Notes under the pieces: model-generated
Database searches by the model: none
Seen by the model: only the letters and a program-made list of their open reading frames with translations
Told to the model about the DNA's origin: nothing
Shown: positions 37,259 to 48,025 of the stretch, piece after piece
Numbering within the stretch: the stretch's first letter is position 1
Layout of the letters: each line of letters begins with the position of its first letter
DNA from: Cohnella sp. OV330
GTDB taxonomy: Bacteria > Bacillota > Bacilli > Paenibacillales > Paenibacillaceae
Assembly: GCF_900112065.1 (NCBI RefSeq)
Contig: NZ_FOKE01000004.1
Location: 62,001-126,000 of the forward strand
Direction: 5' to 3'
Length of the DNA: 64,000 bases
Translations under genes and position numbers: made by a program

Positions 37259-37762
37259 TCATTTGTCCCGTCCATCTGTCGACGAGTACCGCCGGCCCCG
37301 CCGCAGCTGTCGCTGCTCGTAGCGATCGCGCGCGCTCTCGTGCAGCAGCCGCTCCTCCTCGGTCTCCGGGTAGACGCCGGGCACCGGAGCGGTTTTGCCG
37401 TCCGCGCCGAGCCCGACGAACGTGCTGAACGCGGTGACGGTCAGCCGCCGTTCGCCCGTGAACAAATCCTCCGCGCGAACGACGCAGTAAATCTCCATGG
37501 AGCTGCGATGCGTCCAGGTAACGCAGGCTTCGAGCTCGAACGCCTCGCCTACGCGAATCGGCGAGAGGAAGTCGAGGCTATCCTGCGAGACCGTCACGAC
37601 GGGCATATGGCAATGGCGCATCGCGGCGATCGTCGCGATCTTGTCGATATACTGCATGAGCGTGCCGCCGAACATCGTGCCATGGTAATTCGTATCGCCT
37701 GGAAACAGCATCTCGGTCAGCACGGACCTGGACGCCGAGATCGGTTTGGATGAATCGGTCAT
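37259..37762 (-). CDS. Acyl-CoA thioesterase, hotdog fold (YkhA-like)
   Basis: A 167-residue hotdog-fold thioesterase. The segment EMLFPGDTNYHGTMFGGTLMQYIDKIATIAAMRH is split across residues 17-50 and carries the conserved Asn/His/Gly active region of BFIT/YkhA-type acyl-CoA hydrolases, followed by VTVSQDSLDFLSPIRVGE. The ATG at 37762 is preferred to that at 37771 because of its spacing from AGAGG. Cytoplasmic, cleaving fatty acyl-CoA; monocistronic. Confidence 0.88.
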   Translation of the reverse strand: MTDSSKPISASRSVLTEMLFPGDTNYHGTMFGGTLMQYIDKIATIAAMRHCHMPVVTVSQDSLDFLSPIRVGEAFELEACVTWTHRSSMEIYCVVRAEDLFTGERRLTVTAFSTFVGLGADGKTAPVPGVYPETEEERLLHESARDRYEQRQLRRGRRYSSTDGRDK

Positions 37763-37842
37763 CGTATGCATTTCCTCTTTTCTTCTGCTGCGCGCCGGCT
37801 CGAAGCGTCGCGTCTCGCGATGTCTTAAGTCCCTACATTATA

Positions 37843-37893
37843 ACGCAAGATAACTACGCAAGATAACTACGCAAGATAACTACGCAAGTTAAC
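37843..37893. repeat. Tandem repeat, four 13-bp units
   Basis: ACGCAAGATAACT is repeated exactly three times, with a fourth diverged copy (ACGCAAGTTAACG), upstream of the thioesterase gene and between two minus-strand genes. There is no spacer structure of CRISPR type. Confidence 0.8.
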
Positions 37894-37927
37894 GCGAGAC
37901 GCTTCCGGCGTCAGGTACAAAAAAAGA

Positions 37928-37950
37928 AGGCAGCCGCGCGGGCTGCCTTA
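37928..37950 (-). terminator. Terminator of the 53-residue protein gene
   Basis: AAGGCAGCC pairs with GGCTGCCTT around GCGCG. On the minus strand it overlaps the stop region and is followed by CTTTTTTT. Confidence 0.85.
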
Positions 37951-38109
37951 TCTTCCGATTAGCGCAGCGAGCAACGCGAGAATCGAAGAGCGAACTCGCT
38001 TGAATCTGCCGCCGCTTAACGTTGAATCTCCGTAGCGTCCCGCGTCGTCGCGATGTCCGAGCTCCCGGTATTCGGCCAGCTTTTCGAGCGTGTATTGAAT
38101 GTCCAACAT
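37948..38109 (-). CDS. Small protein of unknown function, 53 residues
   Basis: ATG at 38109 follows GGAGGAGG at 7 bases. The product begins MLDIQYTLEKLAEYRELGHR and ends with a hydrophobic stretch SILALLAALIGR, so it may sit at the membrane by a short C-terminal helix. A strong terminator at its end supports it being a real gene. No recognised family. Confidence 0.6.
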   Translation of the reverse strand: MLDIQYTLEKLAEYRELGHRDDAGRYGDSTLSGGRFKRVRSSILALLAALIGR

Positions 38110-38275
38110 GGGGGTTCCTCCTCCGCGTATCGCCAGGCCGCACGTTGCGGCCGGCACGCTTGTTCGTTGTCTCCATTATGCGTTGTCCAAAAGAGGATAA
38201 AAAGCGTATAATGCATATACTGGATTTCCTCTTTTACAGGAGATAAGCGGCAAAACCGCGGAGGGGTGAACGGGG

Positions 38276-40084
38276 ATGCTGACGGCGGAACGATATTTGA
38301 CCCTATTCGATCGTTTTGATGGCGGCCGCGCCTTGGGAGAGCCGGTTGAGGCTACGCTCGAGGAACTGGCCGAGACGCTGTATTGTACGACGCGCAACGC
38401 CAAGCTGGTGCTTAAGAAGCTCGAGGAGGACGGCCTCATCGACTGGCTGCCCGGCCGGGGCCGCGGCAATCGCTCCCATATCGCCTTCAAGGCGGAAAAG
38501 GAGCCGTTTTTGTTCGGCCTGGTTACGGCCAAAGCGGAGCACGGCGACTATCGCTTGTCGTTCGAGCTGATCTCGAGCTTCGGCAACGGCACCGACGTCA
38601 AGGCGAGATTTATCGATTGGCTGAATGTCAGGTTCGGCTATCAAAAGGAAACGGTTCGCGGGCGCACGGACTGCGACACGCTCCGGATCCCCGTCTACCG
38701 GCAAGTGCAGACGCTCGATCCCGGCTGCGCCAACTTCGCGTTCGACGGCCACCTGATGTACCATATTTACGATCGGCTCGTTACCTTCGACGAATCGCTA
38801 GGCCGGATCGTGCCGGGCATCGCGCATGCATGGAGCTCCGATCCGTCAGGCATGGAATGGACCTTTTACCTGCGAAAAGGCGTGCTCTTCCACGATGGGC
38901 GCGAGCTGACGAGCGAGGACGTCGTCTTCACGTTCGAGCGGCTTCGCCAGCCAGGGGTGCCGAACAGCTGGATGATGCGCAGCCTTTCGCGCGTCGAAGC
39001 GCTTGGGCCGCGCACCGTACGTTTCTCGCTCTCGCGGCCTAACCGCATTTTCGACCGATTCCTGTGCGCCGCCGCGGCCTCCATCCTGCCGCTCGACTTG
39101 TGCGGCCTAGGCGAAGCCTACTGGCGGCTGCCGGTCGGCACCGGCGCCTTTAGGCTCGTCACGCTGTCTCCCCACCGGATCGAGCTCAGCGCCAATACGG
39201 CTTATTATTCGGGACGCCCGTTTCTCGACGTCGTGGATATTGTCATTATGCCGGAGGATTGCCGGGAGCGGTCCACGATCGGGATGCCTTCGGTCATGCG
39301 CGCGCCGAACGGCGAGGACGAGGACGACGGCCTCGATCCGCCCATGGATTGGCAGGCGCTGGCCAGGCTTTGCAACGGATGCACGATGCTGACCTGGAAC
39401 ACGAACAAAGAGGGCTGGCAGCAAAACGACGCGTTCCGCACAGCCGTGCGCCATATGCTCGACCCGGTGGCGATGCAGGCCGACCTTGGCGGAGAACGCG
39501 CGCTGCCCGCCTATTGCATTCGCCCCGAAGACAGCTTGAAGTATATCGCCAAATCCGCCGGCGAACCGCAAATCCGGGAGGCTCTTCGCGCTTCGGGCTA
39601 CGACGGCGAGACGCTGCGGCTGGTCGTGCACGAGAAATACGAGCCGGACGGAAAATGGATCGCCGCACGGCTCGAACGGTACGGGGTTCGCATCGACCTT
39701 TTCGTAGCCGATTGGAAGCAATCGGTCGATCCGGCCGTCGTCGCGAGCGGCGACTTCACCGTATCCGGCATCGTCCTGGCCGAGGACGAGGTATGCGAGA
39801 TCGACCTCTACGAACACGAGGCCTGCATGACCAGCGCCTATCTGAACGCGACGCTGAAGGCTTGGATCGTCGAGCGGATCGATCGTGCGCTGGCCGCCTT
39901 CAGCGCCGAGGAGCGCCGCAGTCATATGCGCGAAATCGAAAACCGGCTCCGCGATGACTGCTACCTCGTATTTTTGCACCATCGCCGTCTGAGCACGCAA
40001 ATGCATCCCTCCGTCAGAGGCGCCAGCTTCAGTCCGCAGGGGTGGATCGATTTTAAGCAGATTTGGCTGGAAAAGGTCGTATGA
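38276..40084 (+). CDS. SgrR-type regulator with solute-binding domain
   Basis: A 602-residue protein combining an N-terminal winged-helix (LEELAETLYCTTRNAKLVLKK, then GLIDWLPGRGRGNRS), as in SgrR/YbaE, with an extracytoplasmic-type family 5 solute-binding domain: PVYRQVQTLDPG, WTFYLRKGVLFHDGRELTSEDVVF split over residues 200-225, and PVGTGAFRL. No signal peptide, so the binding domain works inside the cell as a ligand sensor. Usually such regulators control an adjacent transporter; none is adjacent here (next genes are pdh). GGAGGGGTG precedes the ATG. Confidence 0.85.
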   Translation: MLTAERYLTLFDRFDGGRALGEPVEATLEELAETLYCTTRNAKLVLKKLEEDGLIDWLPGRGRGNRSHIAFKAEKEPFLFGLVTAKAEHGDYRLSFELISSFGNGTDVKARFIDWLNVRFGYQKETVRGRTDCDTLRIPVYRQVQTLDPGCANFAFDGHLMYHIYDRLVTFDESLGRIVPGIAHAWSSDPSGMEWTFYLRKGVLFHDGRELTSEDVVFTFERLRQPGVPNSWMMRSLSRVEALGPRTVRFSLSRPNRIFDRFLCAAAASILPLDLCGLGEAYWRLPVGTGAFRLVTLSPHRIELSANTAYYSGRPFLDVVDIVIMPEDCRERSTIGMPSVMRAPNGEDEDDGLDPPMDWQALARLCNGCTMLTWNTNKEGWQQNDAFRTAVRHMLDPVAMQADLGGERALPAYCIRPEDSLKYIAKSAGEPQIREALRASGYDGETLRLVVHEKYEPDGKWIAARLERYGVRIDLFVADWKQSVDPAVVASGDFTVSGIVLAEDEVCEIDLYEHEACMTSAYLNATLKAWIVERIDRALAAFSAEERRSHMREIENRLRDDCYLVFLHHRRLSTQMHPSVRGASFSPQGWIDFKQIWLEKVV

Positions 40085-40101
40085 TCGCGCGTCAACGCAA
40101 A

Positions 40102-40141
40102 AAGAGGAAAGCGTCCGAGAATTTCTCGGCGCTTTCCTCTT
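40102..40141. terminator. Bidirectional terminator between sgrR-like gene and pdhD
   Basis: AAGAGGAAAGCG-CCGAGA pairs with TCTCGG-CGCTTTCCTCTT (one bulged T) around ATT, between convergent genes. Confidence 0.85.
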
Positions 40142-40155
40142 ATATGTGGCAAAGC

Positions 40156-41577
40156 TTATTTTTTAGGCGCGATCGTGTGGATCGGGTGACCCATCGCGAG
40201 TTCGGCCGCGTCCATCGTGATCTCGCCCAGCGTCGGGTGAGCGTGGATGGTCAGGGCGATGTCTTCGATCGTGGCGCCCATCTCGATCGCGAGACCCAGC
40301 TCGGCGATCATGTTCGACGCTTCGACGCCGGCGATTTGCGCGCCGACGACAAGGCCCGTGTCGACCTCGGAGATCAGCTTCAGGAAGCCGTCGGCACCGC
40401 CCAGCGTGACCGCGCGGCCGTTGCCGCCGAACGGGAACTTGCTGGACTTGACGTTCAGGCCTTTATCCTTCGCTTCCTTCTCGGTGTAGCCGACGCTTGC
40501 GCATTCCGGATCGGAGAACGCAACTGCAGGGATGCACTTGTAGTCGACCTTGGAAGGCAGACCCGCGATCGCCTCGGCCGCGACCTTCGCTTCGTAAGAA
40601 GCTTTGTGCGCCAACGCCGCGCCGGGCACGATATCGCCGATCGCGAAGATATGCTTGATGTTCGTGCGGCATTGGTCGTCGACTTCGATCAGGCCGCGAT
40701 CGGTCGTCTTGATGCCGATCAGGTCGAGGCCCAGCTCGCCGTCGGTGTTCGGACGGCGTCCGACGGTGACGAGCAGGTAGTCCGCGGTCACGGTCTTCTG
40801 TTCGCCGCCGACTTCGTACGTCACGGTGACGTCCTTGTCGGACTGCTCCGCGCCCTTGGCGAGCGCGCCGTTGACGATGTCGACCTTGTTCTTCTTCAGC
40901 TTCTTGACGACGAGGTTGCTCATGTCCTTGTCGAAGCCCGGCATGATCGTGTCGGCGCCCTCGAGGATCGTGATCTCGGTGCCGAACTTGGCGTACATCT
41001 GGCCGAGCTCGATGCCGATGTAGCCGCCGCCGATGATGACCATGCTCTTCGGCACTTCGGGCAGCGACAGCGCTTCGGTCGACGACAGGATGCGTCCGCC
41101 GAACGGGAAAGGCTTCAGCTCGATCGGGCGCGAGCCCGTCGCGATGATGCAGTTTTTAAAGCGATAACGAGGCGCCTCTTGGTCGTTGAACAGACGCGCT
41201 TCGTTTTCGTTGATGAACATGACTTCGCCTTGGAACATTTGAACCTTGTTTGCCTTAAGCAGCATCTCGACGCCGCTCGTCATCTTGTTGACGACGGAAT
41301 CCTTGTATACTTGCACCTTGCCGAAGTCGACCTTGACGTTCTCGGCGGAAAGGCCGTACTCGTCGGCATGCAGCATCGATTCGTAGTGATGCGCGGAGTT
41401 GATCAGCGCCTTGGAAGGGATACAGCCGACGTTCAGACAGACTCCGCCGAACTTGCCCTTATCCGCGATGATGACCTTTTGGCCGAGCTGTGCCGCGCGG
41501 ATGGCCGCGACGTATCCGCCGGGACCCGCGCCGATTACTAATGTGTCGATGTCCAGAGAAGCGTCTCCTACTACCAT
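40156..41577 (-). CDS. pdhD: Dihydrolipoyl dehydrogenase, E3
   Basis: A 473-residue FAD/NAD flavoenzyme that reoxidises the lipoyl group of the complex. FAD loop [17 protein letters not shown], redox disulfide [16 protein letters not shown] loop [14 protein letters not shown], and C-terminal active-site HAHPTLGE are present. It is the last gene of pdhABCD, 3 bases after pdhC. The same E3 may also serve other 2-oxoacid complexes. Confidence 0.95.
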   Translation of the reverse strand: MVVGDASLDIDTLVIGAGPGGYVAAIRAAQLGQKVIIADKGKFGGVCLNVGCIPSKALINSAHHYESMLHADEYGLSAENVKVDFGKVQVYKDSVVNKMTSGVEMLLKANKVQMFQGEVMFINENEARLFNDQEAPRYRFKNCIIATGSRPIELKPFPFGGRILSSTEALSLPEVPKSMVIIGGGYIGIELGQMYAKFGTEITILEGADTIMPGFDKDMSNLVVKKLKKNKVDIVNGALAKGAEQSDKDVTVTYEVGGEQKTVTADYLLVTVGRRPNTDGELGLDLIGIKTTDRGLIEVDDQCRTNIKHIFAIGDIVPGAALAHKASYEAKVAAEAIAGLPSKVDYKCIPAVAFSDPECASVGYTEKEAKDKGLNVKSSKFPFGGNGRAVTLGGADGFLKLISEVDTGLVVGAQIAGVEASNMIAELGLAIEMGATIEDIALTIHAHPTLGEITMDAAELAMGHPIHTIAPKK

Positions 41578-41580
41578 CGA

Positions 41581-42936
41581 TTACACCTCCATGACAAGCA
41601 GCTCAGGATCGCTAAGCAGCTGTTTAATGTAGTTAACGAATTGTTGCGCGGTAGCGCCGTCGACGATGCGGTGGTCGAAGCTCAGGCTAAGCGCCATGAC
41701 CGAAGCGGGTACGATCTCTCCGTTCTTAATGACCGGCTTCTGATCGATACGCCCGACGCCCAGGATCGCGGACTCGGGGAAGTTGATGACCGGCGTGAAG
41801 AACAGGCCGCCCGCCGAGCCGATATTGGTGATCGAGATCGTGCTGCCTCTCAGCTCGCCTGCGCCCAGCTTGCCGTCGCGGCCGCGGGTCGCCAGATCCT
41901 TGATTTCCTTGGCGATATTCCAAATGTTCTTGCGGTCGGCGTCGAAGACGACCGGCACGAGCAGACCGTTGTCCGTGTCGGTGGCGATGCCGATGTTGTA
42001 GTACTTTTTGAAGACGATCTCGTTCGCGGCTTCGTCGATCATCGCGTTCATGACCGGGAACTCGCGTACGGCGGCGACCAGCGCCTTGACGATGAACGGC
42101 AGGTACGTCAGCTTGACGCCCTTCTTCTCGGCGAACGCCTTGGAACGGTTGCGCAGCGCGACGAGCGCGGTGACGTCCACTTCGTCCATCAGCGTAACGT
42201 GCGGCGCCGTGTATACGGACTTGACCATCGCGTTCGCGATCGCCTTGCGGATGCCCTTGAACGGCACGCGCTCTTCGACGCCGGGGCCCGATTGCGCGGC
42301 GCGCGCTGCAGGCGCTGCGGCTTGTGCAGCAGCAGGCGCGGCGTCTGCGGACGGGGCTTCGCTCTTCGCAGGCGCTCCGCCTTCGGCGAAGCCGGCGACG
42401 TCCTCGCGGGTGATGCGGCCGTTCTTGCCGGTGCCGGATACGTCCGCGATGGCGACGCCCTTCTCGCGGGCGAACTTGCGCACGCTAGGCGTTGCCAGCA
42501 CGAGCGCGGCGTCCTTGGCGGCAGGCGCAGGCGCAGCGGTTTCGGCAGGCTTGGCGGCCTCGCCGACGGTCTCTTGGGCCGGCGCTTGGGCAGGCTGACC
42601 CTTCAGGTCCGCGCCGCCTTGAGCGGATGCGACTTCGCCGCTATGGCCGGAAGGCTCGGCGCCGTGGCCGCCGTCCGCTTGCTCCGGCAACTCGCCTTCG
42701 GCATCGATAATGGCGACGACTTCGCCGACGCGCATCGTCTGACCGTCTTTGCCGAACACTTCAAGCACCTTGCCGTTGACCGGGCAAGGCACTTCCATGA
42801 TGGCCTTGTCGTTTTGTACTTCCATCAAGATGTCTTCGTCGGTAACGGCTTGTCCGGCAGCGATGTGCATTTTGACGATCTCGCCCTCATGCAGACCTTC
42901 GCCGAGCTCCGGGAACCGGTATTCAAATCTAGCCAT
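41581..42936 (-). CDS. pdhC: Pyruvate dehydrogenase E2, dihydrolipoamide acetyltransferase
   Basis: A 451-residue core enzyme. One lipoyl domain (residues 1-80, lipoyl Lys in [11 protein letters not shown]), an Ala/Pro-rich linker of about 65 residues, a peripheral-subunit-binding domain ([19 protein letters not shown] near 149), a second Ala-rich linker, and the acetyltransferase domain with DHRIVDGA near the end. The single lipoyl domain is typical of Gram-positive E2. Located between pdhB and pdhD. Confidence 0.95.
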   Translation of the reverse strand: MARFEYRFPELGEGLHEGEIVKMHIAAGQAVTDEDILMEVQNDKAIMEVPCPVNGKVLEVFGKDGQTMRVGEVVAIIDAEGELPEQADGGHGAEPSGHSGEVASAQGGADLKGQPAQAPAQETVGEAAKPAETAAPAPAAKDAALVLATPSVRKFAREKGVAIADVSGTGKNGRITREDVAGFAEGGAPAKSEAPSADAAPAAAQAAAPAARAAQSGPGVEERVPFKGIRKAIANAMVKSVYTAPHVTLMDEVDVTALVALRNRSKAFAEKKGVKLTYLPFIVKALVAAVREFPVMNAMIDEAANEIVFKKYYNIGIATDTDNGLLVPVVFDADRKNIWNIAKEIKDLATRGRDGKLGAGELRGSTISITNIGSAGGLFFTPVINFPESAILGVGRIDQKPVIKNGEIVPASVMALSLSFDHRIVDGATAQQFVNYIKQLLSDPELLVMEV

Positions 42937-42955
42937 GCGCTATCCCTCCTTCACT

Positions 42956-43933
42956 TTAGAACTGAAGCGTTTGGTTGGCGGCCTTCACGATGCGTGCAGG
43001 CGTCGGCAGCCAGGCGTCCTCGATCAGCGCGAACGGATACACCGTATCCGGACCCGCGACGCGGAGAACCGGCGCCTCCAGGTGGAGAATCGCTTTTTCG
43101 TTGATCTGCGCGATGATCTCGGCGGCGGCGCCGGAAGTCTTCTGCGCTTCTTGAACGACGATCGCGCGGTTCGTCTTCTGGATCGACGCGACGATCGTAT
43201 CGATGTCGAGCGGCACGAGCGTGCGCAAGTCGATGACCTCTGCGGATACGCCGTTTTTGGCCAGCTCGTCGGCTGCCTTGATCGCGGTGTGTACCATCAG
43301 GCCGTACGCGATGATCGTAATATCCTTACCCTCGCGAACGACGTTCGCCTTGCCGAGCGGAACCGTGTACTCGCCTTCGGGCACTTCGTCCTTGAACGCG
43401 CGGTACAGGTTCAAGTGCTCCATGAAAAAGACCGGATCGTTGTCCCGGATCGCGGAGATCATCAGGCCCTTGGCGTCCGCGGGATTCGAAGGCACGACGA
43501 CCTTGATGCCCGGCGTCTGGATAGCCAGACCTTCGAGCGAGTCGGTGTGCAGCTCGGCCGCCTTGACGCCGCCGCCGAATGGCGTGCGGAAGACGATCGG
43601 CGCGTTGTAGCGGCCGCCGGAACGGTAGCGCAGGCGCGCGGCCTGCACGAACATCTGGTCGAGCGCCTCATAAATAAAGCCTACGAATTGAATCTCGGCG
43701 ATCGGGCGGAAGCCTTGGGTCGCGAGACCGACAGCCAGGCCCCCGATCGCGGACTCGGCCAGCGGCGTATCGAATACGCGCTGCTCGCCGAATTCGGCTT
43801 GGAGACCCTCCGTCGCGCGGAAGACGCCGCCGACCTTGCCGACGTCTTCGCCGAAGAGCAGGACGCCGGGGTCGCGCTTCAGTTCGACGCGCAACGCGTC
43901 CTTGATCGCTTCAATCATGTTCATTTGCGCCAT
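42956..43933 (-). CDS. pdhB: Pyruvate dehydrogenase E1 beta subunit
   Basis: A 325-residue transketolase-like subunit: [37 protein letters not shown] (conserved Glu in the thiamine diphosphate site) and [16 protein letters not shown] are clear. It pairs with E1 alpha in a 2+2 assembly. A 142-bp gap separates it from pdhA; it can fold into GC-rich hairpins, but no promoter is evident in it. Confidence 0.95.
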   Translation of the reverse strand: MAQMNMIEAIKDALRVELKRDPGVLLFGEDVGKVGGVFRATEGLQAEFGEQRVFDTPLAESAIGGLAVGLATQGFRPIAEIQFVGFIYEALDQMFVQAARLRYRSGGRYNAPIVFRTPFGGGVKAAELHTDSLEGLAIQTPGIKVVVPSNPADAKGLMISAIRDNDPVFFMEHLNLYRAFKDEVPEGEYTVPLGKANVVREGKDITIIAYGLMVHTAIKAADELAKNGVSAEVIDLRTLVPLDIDTIVASIQKTNRAIVVQEAQKTSGAAAEIIAQINEKAILHLEAPVLRVAGPDTVYPFALIEDAWLPTPARIVKAANQTLQF

Positions 43934-44075
43934 TGGATTTTGTTCTCTCCCATCTAGAGGATGACGGCCGCGATCATAGCGGCTGTACCATATATATTGA
44001 ACGGACCGGCTTCAAGCTGGCCCGTACCGGGGGCGCCGGACGAAGAACCGTCCGCGCGCTGCCGCGGGTATCTGT

Positions 44076-45191
<1,116 letters not shown>

Positions 45192-45228
45192 TCATGAATT
45201 GTGGAAGAGGGGTTTCTGTTATAGAATT

Positions 45229-45258
45229 ATTATATAGCTGCCCTAGTGGTTTGGTCAA
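45229..45258 (-). promoter_or_regulatory. Sigma-A promoter of pdhABCD
   Basis: On the minus strand TTGACC is followed after 18 bases by a perfect TATAAT, 53 bases upstream of pdhA. The surrounding 45177-45464 spacer holds no gene; it also serves the divergent esterase. Confidence 0.75.
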
Positions 45259-45464
45259 AGCAAAAAAGGCATATTTATTGATTTCTTCGCCGTTGAAAGC
45301 GCAATATGTTTCTAGTACAGTTTCAAATTTGTTGTATAACACATTAATACAAATCCCGATCGGCCGTCCTTAAAATGGCAAGCGCGGCAACGAACATTCC
45401 TATGTTTTGCCCATGCCGGGGCGCTGTCATACCCGAATCGGGCCCGAGAAAGGAACGATGATCT

Positions 45465-46208
45465 ATGTCCGATACGCCTGTCCGCAGAACCGTCGTCAAG
45501 CACACGGTTCCCAGCAATTACCTGCAAGCCGGCGAACGCGCGGTCCGCTTCTATTTACCCCCCGGGTACCAGGAGTGGCTCAGCTATCCGGTCGTTTATT
45601 GCCAGGACGGAGAAGATTTTTTCAATTTCGGCAGAATCGCCACGATCTCCCATGGCCTCATACTTGAAGAGAGCTGGGAGCCTTTCATCATCGCGGCCGT
45701 CGACGTCGACAAATCGGTCCGAACCGAGGAGTATTTGCCGGGCAGCGAGCGGCACGAAGCGTATTTGAATTTCTGGGTCGACGAGCTCGTTCCCTTTGTC
45801 GAGAAAACGTTCGCCGCCCGCCCTTCCGCGGACGCCCGCCTGCTCGCCGGCGACTCGCTAGGAGCTACCGTGTCTTTGTCGATCGCCCTTCGGCGTCCGG
45901 ACCTGTTCAATCGGCTCCTCTCGCTGTCCGGCGCGTACTACGGCGCTTCGATCGCGCAGATGAAGGAAGCCGGCGACCTGTCCTGGCTCTCCGCCTGGAT
46001 GACCGTAGGTCTGCAGGAGACCGCCTATGAGACCGAGCGCGGCGTTCATAACTTCGTCGAGCTGAACCGGGCGGCCAAGCGGATCCTCGAGAACAAGGGC
46101 GCATTCGTCGATTACCGGGAAAAGGACGGCGAGCACAAGTGGGGCTTTTGGCAGAAGGAGCTGCCGGAAGCGCTCGGCGCGTTTCTCGGGCCGAAGGCGC
46201 ATATGTAA
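45465..46208 (+). CDS. Esterase D/enterochelin esterase-like alpha/beta hydrolase
   Basis: A 247-residue cytoplasmic hydrolase. PVVYCQDGEDFFNFG opens the fold, the nucleophile is the Ser of AGDSLGATVSLSIAL near 127, and the catalytic His is in EHKWGFWQKEL near the C-terminus. The family includes Fes/IroE-like esterases and S-formylglutathione hydrolase; a specific substrate cannot be assigned, and no siderophore genes are nearby. GAAAGGA precedes the ATG. Confidence 0.85.
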   Translation: MSDTPVRRTVVKHTVPSNYLQAGERAVRFYLPPGYQEWLSYPVVYCQDGEDFFNFGRIATISHGLILEESWEPFIIAAVDVDKSVRTEEYLPGSERHEAYLNFWVDELVPFVEKTFAARPSADARLLAGDSLGATVSLSIALRRPDLFNRLLSLSGAYYGASIAQMKEAGDLSWLSAWMTVGLQETAYETERGVHNFVELNRAAKRILENKGAFVDYREKDGEHKWGFWQKELPEALGAFLGPKAHM

Positions 46209-46210
46209 CG

Positions 46211-46263
46211 AAAAAAGCAGTCGGACAAGTCATGGATAACTTGACTTCGCCGGCTGCTTTTTT
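46211..46263 (+). terminator. Terminator of the esterase gene
   Basis: AAAAAAGCAGTCGG pairs with CCGGCTGCTTTTTT (one G-U pair) around an apex that itself contains CAAGT/ACTTG; followed by AATACC. Confidence 0.8.
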
Positions 46264-46310
46264 AATACCCTTTTAATAACCCTGCCTTAATACCGAAAGG
46301 AGTGACCGTG

Positions 46311-46834
46311 TTGAAGTCTTATCGTTACCGCAGTTTGAGTCTGACTGCAATCGTTGCGCTCATTCTCGCTACAGTATTATTTTATGGCCAGTCTTTTATA
46401 AGCAACAGAACGAATTCCGGTCGTGATGAGGCTATAGCGACCAATATTGATGTCGCTATACTAAATGCGCCTATCGTTATTACAGGAAGAGTCGTTGATG
46501 GAGTTGCAGTCTCAGGAACAAATTATCGTATCCTTGTATCAAAAGCGTTAAAAGGAGATTTAGCGGTTGGCAGCGAAATTAGCGTCGCGGTAAGCGGCGG
46601 TAGTCTCGGAAAAGTAAAAGCCCCTTTGCTGGCAACGTTGGTTGTCGGCGAGGAATATATTTTTACCCTTGCGCAAAGCGGCGAGGCGGTCCGAATTACT
46701 ATGGAATTATCGAACCCTTTATTTTTCAGTTAAAAGCGGGTCGCATTGTTGCCGTGAGCAACGTTGAGAAATACAAAAACGCATTTCAAGAAACTGAGAT
46801 GAGCGAAGAAGCGTTTTATCGTAAATTTAAGTAA
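46311..46834 (+). pseudogene. Membrane-anchored small protein, frameshifted (or -1 recoded)
   Basis: The zero frame from TTG 46311 (AAAGGAG eight bases upstream; an earlier GTG is at 46302) encodes about 140 residues: a membrane helix SLTAIVALILATVLFYG, then an extracytoplasmic beta-rich domain (IVITGRVVDGVAVSG, SKALKGDLAVGSEIS), ending at TAA 46731-46733. In the -1 frame coding continues at once as FIFQLKAGRIVAVSNVEKYK and EEAFYRKFK to TAA 46834. The switch point is CCCTTTA at 46715-46721, placed as C_CCT_TTA, a canonical slippery heptamer. The gene is AT-richer than its neighbours. Either a one-base deletion in a C run, an assembly error, or programmed frameshifting explains it. Function unknown. 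Confidence 0.65.
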
Positions 46835-46837
46835 ATA

Positions 46838-46870
46838 AACGATGCCGAGACAAGATGTCTCGGCATCGTT
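46838..46870. terminator. Bidirectional terminator
   Basis: AACGATGCCGAGACA pairs perfectly over 15 bp with TGTCTCGGCATCGTT around AGA, between convergent genes; TAAATTTACTTAAA follows on the minus strand. Confidence 0.85.
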
Positions 46871-46880
46871 CATTTACGCC

Positions 46881-47366
46881 TCACCCAAGATTCGTTTTAA
46901 CCTTGCCGCTTTCCAGCAAATGCGCGAGCAATCTGTCGCTCGCTTCGCTAATTAACGCGTACGTTTCTTCGAAGTCGCCGGTGTAGTAGGGATCCGGCAC
47001 ATCCGCCAAACGCGCGCCGGGCACGAACGAAAGGAAGCGCACGATCTCTGCCTTCGCTTCTATACCGAGCGCCTCGCGAATGGCCTTCACGTTGCTCTCG
47101 TCCATCGCGACGAGCAGATCGAATCGCTCTCCGTCATCGGCCCGAATGCCGCGCGCCAGCATGCCTTCATAAGAGATGCCTTGACCGTCCAAGATGCGGC
47201 GGGTGCCTTCGTGCGGCGGTTTGCCTAGGTGCCAATCCCCGGTGCCGCAGGAGTCGATCTCGATCGATCCCGTAAGTCCCGCTTTCTCTACCCGGTCCCG
47301 GAATACTGCTTCGGCCATCGGCGAGCGGCAAATGTTGCCCAGGCAAACGAACAATACGCGATACAT
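46881..47366 (-). CDS. Low-molecular-weight protein-tyrosine phosphatase
   Basis: A 161-residue LMW-PTP. The N-terminal P-loop FVCLGNICRSP carries nucleophile Cys8 and Arg14; the general acid is the Asp of VPDPYYTGDF. YfkJ-type Bacillus relatives dephosphorylate protein tyrosine or arginine and respond to stress. It follows the channel-protein gene by 2 bases on the same strand. Confidence 0.92.
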   Translation of the reverse strand: MYRVLFVCLGNICRSPMAEAVFRDRVEKAGLTGSIEIDSCGTGDWHLGKPPHEGTRRILDGQGISYEGMLARGIRADDGERFDLLVAMDESNVKAIREALGIEAKAEIVRFLSFVPGARLADVPDPYYTGDFEETYALISEASDRLLAHLLESGKVKTNLG

Positions 47367-47368
47367 GC

Positions 47369-48025
47369 TTACAATCCCTTCCCTTCTTCTGCAGCCGACC
47401 CGTCATATCTGCCGTATGCATGCAGCTTCCTGCGCGGCAGCCGCCATTTATAATGAACCGACAGCATCCGCATCGTTACGGTCGCCGCGAAAAGCGCAAG
47501 CAGCGTCCAAGCGACCCGCATCGGCCCGATCCCGACGGCCAGTCCCGCGAGCAGCGCCCACACCGCATAGATCTCGTCGCGGAGCACGAGCGGCTTGCGG
47601 CCGGCCATAATATCGCGAATCATCCCGCCGCCGATGCCGGTCATCATCGCGGCGACCATGACGGCGCTGACGGGCAGACCGGCCTCCACGGCGTACAGCG
47701 CCCCTTGAATCGCGAACGCTGCCAATCCGATGGCGTCGAAAAACGCCTCGCTTCTTTTCCAATGATAAATCCATGCGGTCGGGAGCACGAACACGATCAC
47801 GATCGAAAATACCGCCGTCTTCAAAAGCAGACCTTGGCTCCAGAGCGTCGTGACGGGCACGCCGATGAGCAGATTGCGCACGACCCCGCCGCCGAACGCG
47901 GTCACGAGTCCTAGCACGAACACCCCCAGCATGTCGTAATGCTCCTCCATCGCGACGATCGCGCCGCTCACGGCGAAGGCGATGGTGCCTATAATGCTGA
48001 ACCATTCAAATACGTCCAAAGTCAA
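47369..48025 (-). CDS. TRIC/UPF0126 family membrane channel
   Basis: A 218-residue protein with seven membrane helices, two repeats of the UPF0126 domain: GTIAFAVSGAIVAMEEHYDMLG with GGGVVRNLLIG, and AFAIQGALYAVEAGLPVS with GGGMIRDIMAG. Prokaryotic members form trimeric cation channels. The frame is open far upstream, but that part lies antisense to thiN; TTG 48025 with GGGGG eight bases before it starts just before the first helix. Confidence 0.82.
   Translation of the reverse strand: MTLDVFEWFSIIGTIAFAVSGAIVAMEEHYDMLGVFVLGLVTAFGGGVVRNLLIGVPVTTLWSQGLLLKTAVFSIVIVFVLPTAWIYHWKRSEAFFDAIGLAAFAIQGALYAVEAGLPVSAVMVAAMMTGIGGGMIRDIMAGRKPLVLRDEIYAVWALLAGLAVGIGPMRVAWTLLALFAATVTMRMLSVHYKWRLPRRKLHAYGRYDGSAAEEGKGL

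Noticed and set aside
37843..37893. CRISPR array
   Set aside because: 13-bp units follow each other without spacers; it is a simple tandem repeat.
40063..43104. Two open frames of about 490 codons on the plus strand opposite pdhD and pdhC
   Set aside because: They are antisense shadows of strongly recognised pdh genes in GC-rich DNA, with Arg/Asp/Leu-skewed composition and no ribosome sites.
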